Counted from the stretch's first letter, positions 45,052 to 56,305 are shown. The stretch: DNA of 64,000 nt from Hydrogenimonas cancrithermarum (GCF_030296055.1 NZ_AP027370.1:186001-250000), one strand, 5' to 3'. The notes: generated from the letters alone by a model not told the origin. Made by a program: numbers and translations.

Positions 45052-46600
45052 AGCCCAGTTCCTTCAGGTAGCCGCCCAGCTCTTCGTCGATCGCCTTCTC
45101 TTTGACTTCAAGCTCGGCGATCTCTTGTAGCACCGTTTCGATGTCGACGATCTCTTCGGGCTCGGAAGTGTCGATGTAGCGGGCGATGTTCAGGTTGTAG
45201 TCGTTTTCGCGTATCTTCTCCATATCGACGATGCGCATGAATTTGTCGATATCGTTCAATCCGTCGTAAGCGTCGATGATCTTTTCGATATTTTCCTGAG
45301 TGAGGGTGTTCTGGTTTTTCCCCTCTTTGTATTCGTTGCTGGCGTCGATGAAGATGACCTTGTTTTTGAGGTTTTCGGCCTTGTGCTTGTTGATGACGAC
45401 GATGGCGGCGGGGATGCCGGTGTTGTAAAAGAGCTTTTCGGGCAGTCCGACGATGCCTTCCACGAGGTCGTCTTCGAGGATGCCTTTGCGGATCCTGCCT
45501 TCCGCTCCGCCGCGAAAGAGAATGCCGTGGGGCAGCACCACGCCCATTCTGCCGCTTTGTTTGAGGACGGCGATCATGTGCTGCACGAAAGCCAGGTCAC
45601 CGTATCCCCGGGGCGGGATGCCGTATTTGAAGCGGCCATACTCGTCGGTGACGGCATCGTTGTATCTGGGCGCGATCTCCTTGCCCTTCTCGTCGGTTTT
45701 GACATCCACTTCGGCGGGCGCCCACCACTTCTTGAGCGAAAAGGGAGGATTGGCGATGACCCGGTCGAAGGTCATCAGCTCGCCGTTTGCGGTATGCTGC
45801 GGATGGGCGAGGGTGTCGCCTTTGCGGATGTCGGCGTCGATGAAGCCGTGGACGATCATGTTGATCTTGGCGATGGCCCAGGTGCCGAGGTTCTTCTCCT
45901 GGCCGTAGAGCGAGGCGTTGACGTACCTGCCGTCGACCACTCCTCCCCGCTCTTTGATGTAGTGGGCCGACTCGATGAGCATCCCGCCAGAGCCGCAGGT
46001 GGGGTCGTAGACGCTGTCGCCCGCTTCGGGTTTGATCAGCCCGACCGCCAGCCGCACCACCTCTTTGGGCGTGTAGAATTCGCCGCCCTTTTTCCCCGCG
46101 TCGTCCGCGAACATCCGGATGAGATACTCGTAGGCGTTGCCCAGGATGTCGGGGTTCTCCAGGTCGGCGTTGGCGAGGGAGTATTTGTTGAAATGCTGCA
46201 GCAGGCGCTGAAGAAGCGTATCGGGCAGCTTCTCGCTGTCGCCGAAATGGACGGCGGTCATCACCCCTTCGAGCTGGGGGTTGTGCTCCTCGATGGCTGC
46301 GAAGGCTTTGTCGAGCGCCTGACCGATGTTTTCGGTCTTTTTGGCCAGTTCGCTCCAATAGGCCTCCCGGGGAATGAAAAACTGGTGATAATCCTCGTCC
46401 TCCAGCGCCTCTTCGAGGGTGATGTCCTCCTCATCGACGGCGGCGTGCGCCTCTTCGAAAAACTGGTCGTTGGCGCGCTTGAGAAAGAGCAGCCCGAAAA
46501 TGTAGTTTTTGAAATCGCTGCTGTCGATGTGGCCCCGCATCAGGTCGGCGGAGTCCCAGAGCCAGCGTTCGAGCGTTTCGAGAGTCAGTTTCATCATCAA
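45041..46600 (-). CDS. hsdM: Type I restriction-modification methylase subunit
   Basis: A 519-aa N6-adenine methyltransferase. The N-terminal helical domain is followed by the SAM motif DPTCGSGGMLIESAHYIKE and the catalytic NPPFSLKKWW. The start has three possible ATG codons in a row (46594-46600); AGAGG lies just upstream. It is the first gene of the five-gene unit hsdM-hsdS-abiH-hsdR-metalloprotease. The 409-nt gap upstream (46601-47009) shows no convincing gene. Confidence 0.95.
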   Translation of the reverse strand: MMMKLTLETLERWLWDSADLMRGHIDSSDFKNYIFGLLFLKRANDQFFEEAHAAVDEEDITLEEALEDEDYHQFFIPREAYWSELAKKTENIGQALDKAFAAIEEHNPQLEGVMTAVHFGDSEKLPDTLLQRLLQHFNKYSLANADLENPDILGNAYEYLIRMFADDAGKKGGEFYTPKEVVRLAVGLIKPEAGDSVYDPTCGSGGMLIESAHYIKERGGVVDGRYVNASLYGQEKNLGTWAIAKINMIVHGFIDADIRKGDTLAHPQHTANGELMTFDRVIANPPFSLKKWWAPAEVDVKTDEKGKEIAPRYNDAVTDEYGRFKYGIPPRGYGDLAFVQHMIAVLKQSGRMGVVLPHGILFRGGAEGRIRKGILEDDLVEGIVGLPEKLFYNTGIPAAIVVINKHKAENLKNKVIFIDASNEYKEGKNQNTLTQENIEKIIDAYDGLNDIDKFMRIVDMEKIRENDYNLNIARYIDTSEPEEIVDIETVLQEIAELEVKEKAIDEELGGYLKELGYVG

Positions 46601-47009
46601 ACCTCTTCCAAGTGGAAATAATGCATATTATAACCCTTATCCCACAAATATAAAAGAGCATTTTGGCCCAAATTTTTTTTGAAAAACGCCCATGTTATTT
46701 AGAATTTGATATCTTATGGGTTCAATTGTACCGATTTCGGCATACTCTCCCCATGCAGACACCCAAACCGAAACCATCGATACGCACCATTGCCGAAAAA
46801 CTCTCGAGCCTACTTTACATGGATTCGACCAGCTGGAAAGAAAGGGGATAGGCTACTTTATACTTCACCTGACCCATTTTCGTTGCAATAGAGTCAGGAT
46901 TTGCTTTTTGCATCCTGCTCCTCCCAAAACTGTAACAAAAAGCAGTCTTGATCCATTGGGCTGAAAAAAGAGGAAGATGAGGAGTGTTAAAAACGTATTA
47001 CAGCAAAAT
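46601..47009. other. Gene-poor spacer between hsdM and brnA
   Basis: No gene can be supported. Short open frames (e.g. the plus-strand frame beginning at 46754, TPKPKPSIRTIAEKLSSLLY) have no recognisable domain. CACCTGACCCATT near 46866 resembles the downstream flank of repeat copy B. The stretch should contain the hsdM promoter and looks like eroded mobile DNA. Confidence 0.4.
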
Positions 47010-47234
47010 TCACGCCGCTCCGAGCCTCTCGGCCAACCACATTTTGATGATCGCCTGACGGCTGACACCCAGATGTCGGGCTTCACGGTCGAGCCGATCG
47101 ACCATCCATTTGGGGAAGTCGATATTGATCCGTTTGGGCTCTTCGTTGGGTTTTGTCATCTTTTCGGTATCGAACCACTCCAATATATCTTCCTGGCCTT
47201 CGTCAAAGATTTTATCGAGTTCTTTGGCTTTCAT
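47010..47234 (-). CDS. brnA: BrnA-type antitoxin
   Basis: A 74-aa antitoxin with a C-terminal ribbon-helix-helix-like region, RINIDFPKWMVDRLDREARH and LGVSRQAIIKMWLAERL. It overlaps the toxin gene by 23 nt, the usual toxin-first order for BrnTA. Promoter repression through the palindrome upstream of brnT is expected. Confidence 0.88.
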   Translation of the reverse strand: MKAKELDKIFDEGQEDILEWFDTEKMTKPNEEPKRINIDFPKWMVDRLDREARHLGVSRQAIIKMWLAERLGAA

Positions 47235-47487
47235 AAAGCATCCTTTCTTTTTGGCGGGATCGTCTTACCGATATGATCCGAATAGCATTATTTCGATAGG
47301 TGATTATGGCGGTATAGTGCTTCTTTTCGATACAGGCAACAATCAACCATCTAGGCTCATCAAGTGACTGCCGGGATGGTAGCTGTATCAAATCTTCATC
47401 CTCCCATAACTTCTGCGCCTCTTCGAAATTAATACCATGCTTTTGCATGTTGATTTCACTTTTTTTCGGATCGTATTCGAATCTCAT
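47212..47487 (-). CDS. brnT: BrnT-family toxin
   Basis: A 91-aa toxin opening with the family signature FEYDPKKSEINMQKHGINFE, then EAQKLWEDEDLIQLPSRQS, and ending in the basic ISVRRSRQKERMLYE. BrnT has a RelE-like fold and cuts RNA. Complete length. It lies next to an AAA ATPase fragment and 421 nt before hrpB on the other strand. Confidence 0.93.
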   Translation of the reverse strand: MRFEYDPKKSEINMQKHGINFEEAQKLWEDEDLIQLPSRQSLDEPRWLIVACIEKKHYTAIITYRNNAIRIISVRRSRQKERMLYESQRTR

Positions 47488-47493
47488 ATAAAA

Positions 47494-47522
47494 ATTATAT
47501 TGTTAATATACATTTTTGTCAA
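47494..47522 (-). promoter_or_regulatory. Consensus promoter of brnTA with small palindrome
   Basis: On the minus strand TTGACA (47517-47522), a 17-nt spacer and TATAAT (47494-47499) form a perfect sigma-70 consensus just before brnT. TATATT and AATATA (47496-47510) make a small inverted repeat across the -10 region, a likely BrnA operator. Confidence 0.75.
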
Positions 47523-47523
47523 T

Positions 47524-47739
47524 TTATACTGTATATTTCAATAGACCATGTGAGAAAAATAAAGATTTTGAAGCGACCTTTTCACGTCCAGAATATTCCG
47601 TGGCCCAGATAGGGGGATTGCCCAACGACTTGAGATACTGGATCAGGTAGGTCGTCTTGCCCACTTCTTTAGCACCAACGATGCCGACCAGCTTTTTATC
47701 GAGATCTCTTTCATCGAAAAAAGTAGCGTCTGTAGGCAA
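47524..47739 (-). pseudogene. AAA ATPase N-terminal fragment
   Basis: Seventy-one codons with a P-loop (VGIVGAKEVGKTTYLIQYLK) as found at the start of DUF4143/AAA_14-type ATPases, followed by unrelated sequence and a stop. The remaining roughly 300 residues of such a protein are not found in any frame. It is a truncated gene at the border of the accessory region. Confidence 0.6.
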
Positions 47740-47907
47740 TGGTGTTTTTGGGTGTTTTTGGCAAAGATTTTTCTTTGATACTCTTTTAATTCGTTCAAAT
47801 TAAATATGGAAGTAAGAAGTTTTCCATATATTTAGACTTTCATATCGAAAAAAGATTTCCCGCTTCAAAATTTTGACACATTTGCATCGAGACGCTACCA
47901 TTACACC

Positions 47908-50361
47908 ATGCATCGATATTTACCCATCCACACCATCCTTGGCGAGCTGAAATCGGCCCTTCGTGTTCATCCCTCACTCATCTTGCAAGCCGATCCCGGG
48001 GCGGGGAAGACCACCGTCGTGCCGCTGGCGCTACTTGACGAACCGTGGTTGAAAGGCCAAAAGATCGTCATGCTCGAACCCCGCAGGCTGGCGGCGAGGG
48101 CGGCGGCGCTTCGCATGGCCGAGACGCTGGGTGAAAGGGTGGGCGAGACGGTAGGCTACCGGATGAAAGGCGAGACGAAGGTGACATCCAAAACCCGCAT
48201 CGAGGTGGTGACCGAAGGGGTACTCACGCGGATGCTGCAAAGCGACCCGGAGCTACATGGCATGGGGCTGGTGATCTTCGACGAGTTTCACGAGCGCTCT
48301 TTGCAGGGCGATCTGGGGCTGGCGCTGACGCTTCAGGCGCAGGAGATATTTCGGGAGGATCTGAAGATTCTTGTGATGTCGGCGACGCTGGAAGGGGTCG
48401 ATCTGGCGCGGGTGATGCCAGAGGCTCCCACCGTGCGGAGCGAGGGGCGGAGCTTTCCGGTCGAGGTGCGTTACCTGGAACCGACACAAACACCACCCAC
48501 ACCCAAAACCCTGCCGGATGCCGTGGTGAAAGCGGTGCTCGATGCGCTAAGGGATGAAGAGGGGAGTCTGCTGGCCTTTTTGCCGGGTGCCAGGGAGATC
48601 CGGCGGGTCGAAGAGGCGCTCAAAAGCAAAATTTCCGATCCCGGCATCCTCATCGCGCCGCTGTATGGTGCGATGGATCAAAAGGCGCAACGTCTGGCCA
48701 TCGAGCCGGCACCCGAAGGCCACCGCAAAGTGGTGCTGGCCACCAATATCGCCGAAACGAGCCTCACGATCGAGGGGGTGCGCGTCGTCGTCGACGGAGG
48801 GTTCGCGCGGCGGGTGCGTTTTGATGAGCGAAGCGGCATGGACCATTACGAGACGTTGCCTGTGAGCCGAAACGCCGCCACCCAGCGCGCGGGCAGGGCG
48901 GGGCGGACGGCGCCGGGGGTCTGCTACCGTCTGTGGCACGAAAACAGAGCGCTGGTGCCCTCCTATCCGCCCGACATCCTCACCTCCGACCTGTCACCGA
49001 TGCTGCTGGATCTGGCGGCGTGGGGCGCGGCGCCGGAAGATCTGGCATGGATCGACACTCCGCCCGAATATGCTGTAAAAAACGCCAAAAGCACGTTGAT
49101 ATCACTTAATATGATGAAGGAATCGGGTGTTTTGACGGAGCTCGGCAAGGCCGCTTTGAAACTGGGGCTCCATCCGCGGCTGGCGCATATGTTGCTTGTT
49201 GGCAAAGAGAAAGGGGCAGGGTACGAAGCGGCGCTGCTGGCGGCATCGCTGAGTGAAGGGACCCTGCGGGGCGGCCTGATAGAATCCGTCGAAGCGCTGC
49301 ATCGCCGAAACGTACCCGACAGGCTCGCCAAAAACCTGCAGAACCTTTTGAACAAGATGGGTATCGCCGCCAAAAAACGGATCGACCCGAACGTGATAGG
49401 CCCGCTGGCGGGGTTGGCCTATCCGGAGCGCATCGCCAGGCGCCGTGGGCAGGGGCCCGGCTACCAGACAGTGGGCGGCAGAGGGCTCAAAGCCCGTCTG
49501 GACGATGCGCTTGCGGCCCACGAGTGGCTGGCTGCGGCTTACGTGGGCGGAGAAGGGAGCGAAGCGACGATTTTCGCCGCGGCACCGCTTGAAAAGTCGC
49601 AGATCGAGGCGTGGTTCGGCGATCGGATCGAAACCGTCGAAAAGGTGGCGTGGAACGAGAACACCGGACGGGTCGAAGCCCGCCGGCTGCGAAAGCTTGG
49701 AAACATCACCCTCTCGTCCGAACCGCTGCCGAACCCGGACGGCGGCCTCATCGCCAAAGCGCTGCTCGAGACGGTGCGAAAGAGGGGGCTGGTGATCCTG
49801 CCTTGGAGCGAAAAAGCCCGGAGACTTCGAAACCGGGCGCTGTGCGTGAATTTCACGATGCCCGGCACACTGCCCGACCCCGATGACGAAACACTGATGA
49901 GCACGCTGGAAAAGTGGCTGCTGCCGTGGCTGGAGGGCGCACAAAGCCTCAAAGAGCTGCAAAAACTCGATCTTTACGGGATATTGGCCGTGTACCTGGG
50001 ATACGAAGGTGTGCAGAAACTCGACCGCCTTGCCCCCGAGCGCCTGGAAGTGCCCAGCGGCTCGAAGATCGCCGTCGACTACGGCGATCCCTCCGCTCCC
50101 GTGTTGGCGGCACGCCTGCAGGAGCTTTTCGGATGGATGGATACCCCCAGGATCTGCGAAGGGAGGGTATGGCTGACGGTGCACCTGCTCTCACCAGCCC
50201 GGCGCCCTCTGGCAGTCACGACCGATCTGAAAAGCTTTTGGACAAACGTATATCCCGAGGTGAAAAAAGAGATGCACGGACGCTACCCCAAACACTACTG
50301 GCCCGAAAACCCTTTCGAAGCGGTCGCCACCAACAGAACGAAAAAACATATAAAACGCTGA
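47908..50361 (+). CDS. hrpB: ATP-dependent RNA/DNA helicase HrpB
   Basis: An 817-aa DEAH-type helicase. Motif I is ADPGAGKTTVVPLALL, Ia LEPRRLAARAAALRMAE, II IFDEFHERSLQGD, III LVMSATLEG, V TNIAETSLTIEGV and VI QRAGRAGRTAPGVCYRLW. The C-terminal HrpB-specific domain follows. Length is normal for the family. The cellular role is not firmly known. A 7-bp hairpin follows directly after the stop codon. Confidence 0.95.
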   Translation: MHRYLPIHTILGELKSALRVHPSLILQADPGAGKTTVVPLALLDEPWLKGQKIVMLEPRRLAARAAALRMAETLGERVGETVGYRMKGETKVTSKTRIEVVTEGVLTRMLQSDPELHGMGLVIFDEFHERSLQGDLGLALTLQAQEIFREDLKILVMSATLEGVDLARVMPEAPTVRSEGRSFPVEVRYLEPTQTPPTPKTLPDAVVKAVLDALRDEEGSLLAFLPGAREIRRVEEALKSKISDPGILIAPLYGAMDQKAQRLAIEPAPEGHRKVVLATNIAETSLTIEGVRVVVDGGFARRVRFDERSGMDHYETLPVSRNAATQRAGRAGRTAPGVCYRLWHENRALVPSYPPDILTSDLSPMLLDLAAWGAAPEDLAWIDTPPEYAVKNAKSTLISLNMMKESGVLTELGKAALKLGLHPRLAHMLLVGKEKGAGYEAALLAASLSEGTLRGGLIESVEALHRRNVPDRLAKNLQNLLNKMGIAAKKRIDPNVIGPLAGLAYPERIARRRGQGPGYQTVGGRGLKARLDDALAAHEWLAAAYVGGEGSEATIFAAAPLEKSQIEAWFGDRIETVEKVAWNENTGRVEARRLRKLGNITLSSEPLPNPDGGLIAKALLETVRKRGLVILPWSEKARRLRNRALCVNFTMPGTLPDPDDETLMSTLEKWLLPWLEGAQSLKELQKLDLYGILAVYLGYEGVQKLDRLAPERLEVPSGSKIAVDYGDPSAPVLAARLQELFGWMDTPRICEGRVWLTVHLLSPARRPLAVTTDLKSFWTNVYPEVKKEMHGRYPKHYWPENPFEAVATNRTKKHIKR

Positions 50362-50379
50362 GGGAAGAGGCATCTTCCC
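50362..50379 (+). terminator. Hairpin after hrpB
   Basis: GGGAAGA, loop GGCA, TCTTCCC forms a perfect 7-bp stem right after the hrpB stop. There is no T-run, so termination strength is doubtful. Confidence 0.35.
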
Positions 50380-50433
50380 GAGTTCCTACAAAGAAACGCA
50401 CTTTCTACCATCGCTCTCCCTACTTGCTTTCTG

Positions 50434-50450
50434 AGGAAAATAATTTTCCT
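50434..50450. promoter_or_regulatory. katG upstream palindrome 1 (7-1-7 type)
   Basis: AGGAAAATAATTTTCCT is a perfect 17-bp palindrome with a central A. The shape matches Fur/PerR-family boxes. It lies 179 nt before the katG ATG. Confidence 0.6.
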
Positions 50451-50477
50451 TTAAGAGTATTTCGCCATAATTGTCTA

Positions 50478-50494
50478 TGGAAAATAATTTTCCA
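50478..50494. promoter_or_regulatory. katG upstream palindrome 2 (7-1-7 type)
   Basis: TGGAAAATAATTTTCCA shares the central 15 bp with palindrome 1; the centres are 44 bp apart. Two near-identical sites argue for a real operator, most likely for a peroxide- or iron-responsive Fur-family repressor. Confidence 0.65.
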
Positions 50495-50509
50495 ATAAAA
50501 AAATGATAG

Positions 50510-52855
<2,346 letters not shown>

Positions 52856-52877
52856 GGGAAAACGATGGGAGAGAGAT

Positions 52878-53573
52878 CTACCCCAAATCGACGATTTTCG
52901 CTTCGGGAATTTTATGTGTCACGATCCATGTCGCCAGGTCGAACCATGCGACACCGCTGTCGAGAATCACCGCATCGGCGGTGACGACGACACCTTCGCA
53001 CTCCTTCAGCAGCACATCGACCCGGTCGGCCGCCATGGCTCTCATGGGAACGTTCAGCCTCCACGCCGTTTCGTCGACGAGCTGCGCGATGCGCCCGCTG
53101 TTGGAGACGGGACGGTCGAAAAACCAGAGCGCCTCTTTTATGCCGAGCTCTTCGATCGATTCGGCGGCCAGTTCGACCGCTTTTTCCGTCTCTTTGCGAA
53201 AGCTGTAACTGCCGTGGACGTTGGCGATGTCGCGGATGCAGCCATCGACGCCGCGGATCAGGATGCCGCCGCCCAGGGCGGTTTCGAGGGTGATGAGGAG
53301 ATTGAAGCCGTCGATGCAGACGCGTTTTCCCCGCAGTGCGTCGGGTGCGAGGGGCGGGCGGCGTTTTTCATGCCCCCACGCCGCATGGATCAGCGCATGG
53401 CGCTCTCGTCGAGTGAGCTGGTAGCGGTTGCCCACCAGCTCCGTCGCCGCTTTCTGACTGTAGCCGCGTTGTAGCAGCCAACTCAGATCGGTCACCGCCT
53501 CTTTGAGTCTGGCGAGATTCTCCTTGTCGAAGAAACGGCTGTCCTCCGGCGCCAGCCCCCGTGACTTTCTCAT
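52878..53573 (-). CDS. DUF434 domain protein
   Basis: A 231-aa protein of the DUF434 (plus DUF5616-type C-terminal) family. The N-terminal helical part reads SRGLAPEDSRFFDKENLARL and LSWLLQRGYSQKAATELVGN. The following alpha/beta part (KRVCIDGFNLLITLETALGG, EALWFFDRPVSNSGRIAQLV, CEGVVVTADAVILDSGVAWF) looks PIN-like, with acidic residues in CIDGFN and FFDRP that may bind metal. A nuclease role is therefore conceivable but not shown. It converges on katG and follows the methyltransferase gene by 4 nt. Confidence 0.82.
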   Translation of the reverse strand: MRKSRGLAPEDSRFFDKENLARLKEAVTDLSWLLQRGYSQKAATELVGNRYQLTRRERHALIHAAWGHEKRRPPLAPDALRGKRVCIDGFNLLITLETALGGGILIRGVDGCIRDIANVHGSYSFRKETEKAVELAAESIEELGIKEALWFFDRPVSNSGRIAQLVDETAWRLNVPMRAMAADRVDVLLKECEGVVVTADAVILDSGVAWFDLATWIVTHKIPEAKIVDLG

Positions 53574-53577
53574 CCCG

Positions 53578-54216
53578 TCACGCCTCCTGGGGTTTTTTAC
53601 AGCGTATCGCGACGAATGCCCCTTCGCCGTACCCTTCTTTCAGACCGCCTCGCATATGTGCGAGATCGGGGCCGAAAAGTGTCTGAACCGCTTCGCAATC
53701 CGTGAAACCGGCTTGTTGCAGCAGACTCATCACTTCATCGCCACTGAAAAAGTGTGCCGTTTTGTAGAAGCGGCTTTTCTCTTTGTTCTTTTGATAAAGC
53801 CGTCCCAGCGGCGTCTCTTTGTCGACGAAACCGACAATGACGAAACCGCCCGGTTTTAGTATCCGCCAAATCTCCTGCAGCGCCTTTTTGGCGTCATCGA
53901 CGAAACAGATGGTCGTGACCATCAGAACGAAGTCGTAGGAGGCGTCGGGCAGCGGCATCGCTTCCGCCTGGCCCGGGATCACTTCGATGCCGCGGGTTTT
54001 GGCGATCTGTGCCATTTTCCGGGAGGGTTCGAGGCCCGTTTTAATACCGAGCGGCGCGGCGAAGCGTCCCGTACCTACACCGATCTCGATCCCTTTTTCA
54101 AACGGAGGCAGCAGTGCCTCGATCGCCTTCAGTTCTTCGGCATACACCCCGCTGTGCTCTTCGAACCAGTTGTCATAGTGGTCGGTCAGTTTTTCGAAGG
54201 GTTCGATATTCGGCAT
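53578..54216 (-). CDS. Class I SAM-dependent methyltransferase
   Basis: A 212-aa methyltransferase, start ATG 54216 with AAGGAG five nt upstream. Motif I is GIEIGVGTGRFAAPLG, motif II includes LEPSRKMAQIA, and motif post-II ASYDFVLMVTTICFVDDAKK and LKPGGFVIVGFVDKETPLG follow. The profile is that of Methyltransf_11 enzymes. The substrate is unknown. It lies between a flavin reductase gene and the DUF434 gene on one strand with short gaps. Confidence 0.9.
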   Translation of the reverse strand: MPNIEPFEKLTDHYDNWFEEHSGVYAEELKAIEALLPPFEKGIEIGVGTGRFAAPLGIKTGLEPSRKMAQIAKTRGIEVIPGQAEAMPLPDASYDFVLMVTTICFVDDAKKALQEIWRILKPGGFVIVGFVDKETPLGRLYQKNKEKSRFYKTAHFFSGDEVMSLLQQAGFTDCEAVQTLFGPDLAHMRGGLKEGYGEGAFVAIRCKKPQEA

Positions 54217-54233
54217 CACTGCTCCTTTGGTTT

Positions 54234-54827
54234 TCAGGGGATCTTGGGCGGTACGATCTCTTCACCGAGAAGGGCGTAGCTCTTGCCCACGCGTGCCACA
54301 GGTTCGAACTCGATCGTCAGTCTCTCTTTGTCGGTGATGCAGGCATCATCGACAAATTGATGCTTGATCTCGACGATCAGCGGGATCGTTTTGCTTCCTT
54401 TTAGCTCGATTTCCTGATAGAGTTCGCAGAAAAAGGCGACGGGCGAGCCCTCGACCATCGGGGGAAAACCGTCGACGAGCCGCTTCACGGGGATATCGAA
54501 ACGCTCCGCTTCGCTTGCACCGTGTGCCATCTCCTTGGAGCTGAAGTGCATCCATTCGAGATGTTCCGGTTTGACCATGCAGATCGTGCATTTGCCGGTT
54601 TTACGGATATTCGCCAATGTATCTTTGGGTGTACCGTCACTTTTGTGGCCGACCGACACGATCATCGTGGGCGGATTGGACGAAAGCCCGGTAAAGTAGC
54701 TGAAGGGTGCGACGTTGACGACGCCATCATCTTCCGTCACGACCCAGGCGATGGGGCGGGGGATGATAGTCTGGCTCATCAGTTTGTAGTTCTCGATCGA
54801 TTCGGTATCGGCATAATCGAAAATCAT
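54234..54827 (-). CDS. Flavin reductase-like FMN-binding protein
   Basis: A 197-aa split-barrel flavoprotein starting at ATG 54827 (MIFDYADTES) behind AGAGG. Family motifs: MSQTIIPRPIAWVVTEDDG, NVAPFSYFTGLSSNPPTMIV, DTLANIRKTGKCTICMV and a C-terminal acidic strand. Such proteins reduce or bind FMN and may supply reduced flavin to a partner. It is first in a minus-strand run of three and divergent from the DUF2202 gene, whose promoter repeats lie between. Confidence 0.9.
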   Translation of the reverse strand: MIFDYADTESIENYKLMSQTIIPRPIAWVVTEDDGVVNVAPFSYFTGLSSNPPTMIVSVGHKSDGTPKDTLANIRKTGKCTICMVKPEHLEWMHFSSKEMAHGASEAERFDIPVKRLVDGFPPMVEGSPVAFFCELYQEIELKGSKTIPLIVEIKHQFVDDACITDKERLTIEFEPVARVGKSYALLGEEIVPPKIP

Positions 54828-54923
54828 CTCGGCCTCTCTTTTTTCGACCATTATATTCCAACAGCCATCAAACCCTTCTGATTTATCCATATTTCGTTCA
54901 CCTTGTATCTATAAAATTCAAAT

Positions 54924-54978
54924 ATTAACACTAACTTAACACACGGCTAACGCTGAGCTAACGATCTTTCTTTACAAT
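54924..54978 (+). promoter_or_regulatory. DUF2202-gene promoter: four 11-bp tandem repeats and -10 box
   Basis: YTAAC cores begin at 54925, 54936, 54947 and 54958 (TTAACAC twice, then CTAACGC and CTAACGA), an exact 11-bp period. With the preceding G, the last unit (GCTAAC at 54957) starts 16 nt before a TACAAT -10 box (54973-54978). The unit resembles the GTTCAT sites of the three downstream promoters (shared pattern GYTMAY), so the same regulator is possible. Confidence 0.6.
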
Positions 54979-55006
54979 GCGTTCAATGCCAAAAAGGAGG
55001 AAAACG

Positions 55007-56305
55007 ATGAAGAAGAAAAGTTATGTTGGAATAGGGGCGTCTCTTGGAGCTTTGTTGCTGGTGGGATGCGGTGGCGGCTCTTCAGATACGGCATCGGAGC
55101 TCACCGGCTATGATCTAACGGTCGAAAGAGGGCCGGTATTGCACGCCTTCGTCATCGATAGCAGAGGAAAACAGGCGGTCGAGATAGGTAACGGCCATTA
55201 TCTATTTGCCGAAAATCCAGAATATCCCGTTTCGGTGTTTGGAGGTTTTATCGACCTGAACCGTGACGGAACCGTATCGGCTGGTGATATCAACAACTCT
55301 TTGATACTGAAAGCTTCCGCAGGGAACGCTGCGACACTTGTCAACACGATCGCTCTCAGGGAGGAAATTCGATCATGGTTGAAAGAGAGTTTCGGTCTGG
55401 ATGACGAGACAATCGACAGTGCGACACCTTCGACCGATAGAAGTATCGCGGCGATCAGCGACGAACTCTTCGCGTATTGCATAGAACAGCAAATCAGTGA
55501 TCCTTCTGCCTTGACATTGCAGGAGTTGGAAGCACTGCGCGACCGGATTCAAAGTCGGATAGAGAGCTATCTGGATACGACGGAATCGACTGCGGACCTC
55601 GAAATCGAGCTTGTCGAAGGGCTGGATCTTCCCCTGCTTACGGAAGAAGAGAGTGCAAGCGTCGATATTGTAGCCCAAACCGGTTACGGACATACCGATC
55701 TGAAGACAATCATCGACCAACTACCGGTCTTCGATCTGAATGACGAGCAGAAGTATGCACTGGCCTACATGTGGAACGAAGAGAAGCTGGCGAAAGATAT
55801 CTATCTGGCATTGAATGATTTGAACCCACACCAAACCCTCTACAATATCGCGACACGATCTGAAACGGAGCATGAAGCTGCCGTCGAGGCACTTGTGCAG
55901 AAATATGACATCAATATCACGAATCTCGAAAATTATGAAATCAACTACTCCGAAGAGGAGTTGAGAGCGCTTGCTGCCGGAGAGTTTGCCATTCCGGAGG
56001 TTCAAGAACTCTACAATGCGCTTTATGAAAAAGGAACCAAATCGCTTCAGGATGCGCTTAAAGTGGGATGTATGGTGGAAGTGACCGATGTCGCAGATCT
56101 GGACAAATATATCGAGACCGCAGATGGTGCCGAAGATCTTGTTCAAATCTTTACATACCTTCGCAGCGGCAGCTACAACCACTACTGGGCATTCGACAGC
56201 GCATTGAAAAGTCTGGGCGTAACGGATGGGTGCTGTTCTTTGGGTGAAACATACTGCAAAACGGAAGTTGAGTTTCCGATGAACAACAACGGTAGAGGCC
56301 ACTGA
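55007..56305 (+). CDS. DUF2202 ferritin-like lipoprotein
   Basis: A 432-aa lipoprotein from ATG 55007 (AAGGAGG upstream). The lipobox LLLVGC places the lipidated Cys at 21. Residues 22-230 form an unrecognised domain with an acidic D-x-D-rich loop (LNRDGTVSAGDINNS) resembling a calcium-binding or dockerin-like loop. The C-terminal DUF2202 domain (about 250-420) is ferritin-like, with Glu/His ligand segments NEEKLAKDIYLAL and TRSETEHEAAVEAL and later SYNHYWAFDSALK. It could bind a di-iron centre outside the membrane. It carries its own promoter repeats. Confidence 0.85.
   Translation: MKKKSYVGIGASLGALLLVGCGGGSSDTASELTGYDLTVERGPVLHAFVIDSRGKQAVEIGNGHYLFAENPEYPVSVFGGFIDLNRDGTVSAGDINNSLILKASAGNAATLVNTIALREEIRSWLKESFGLDDETIDSATPSTDRSIAAISDELFAYCIEQQISDPSALTLQELEALRDRIQSRIESYLDTTESTADLEIELVEGLDLPLLTEEESASVDIVAQTGYGHTDLKTIIDQLPVFDLNDEQKYALAYMWNEEKLAKDIYLALNDLNPHQTLYNIATRSETEHEAAVEALVQKYDINITNLENYEINYSEEELRALAAGEFAIPEVQELYNALYEKGTKSLQDALKVGCMVEVTDVADLDKYIETADGAEDLVQIFTYLRSGSYNHYWAFDSALKSLGVTDGCCSLGETYCKTEVEFPMNNNGRGH

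Noticed and set aside
47524-47739. Complete small P-loop protein
   Set aside because: The frame ends shortly after Walker A with no Walker B; it matches only the start of a larger ATPase.
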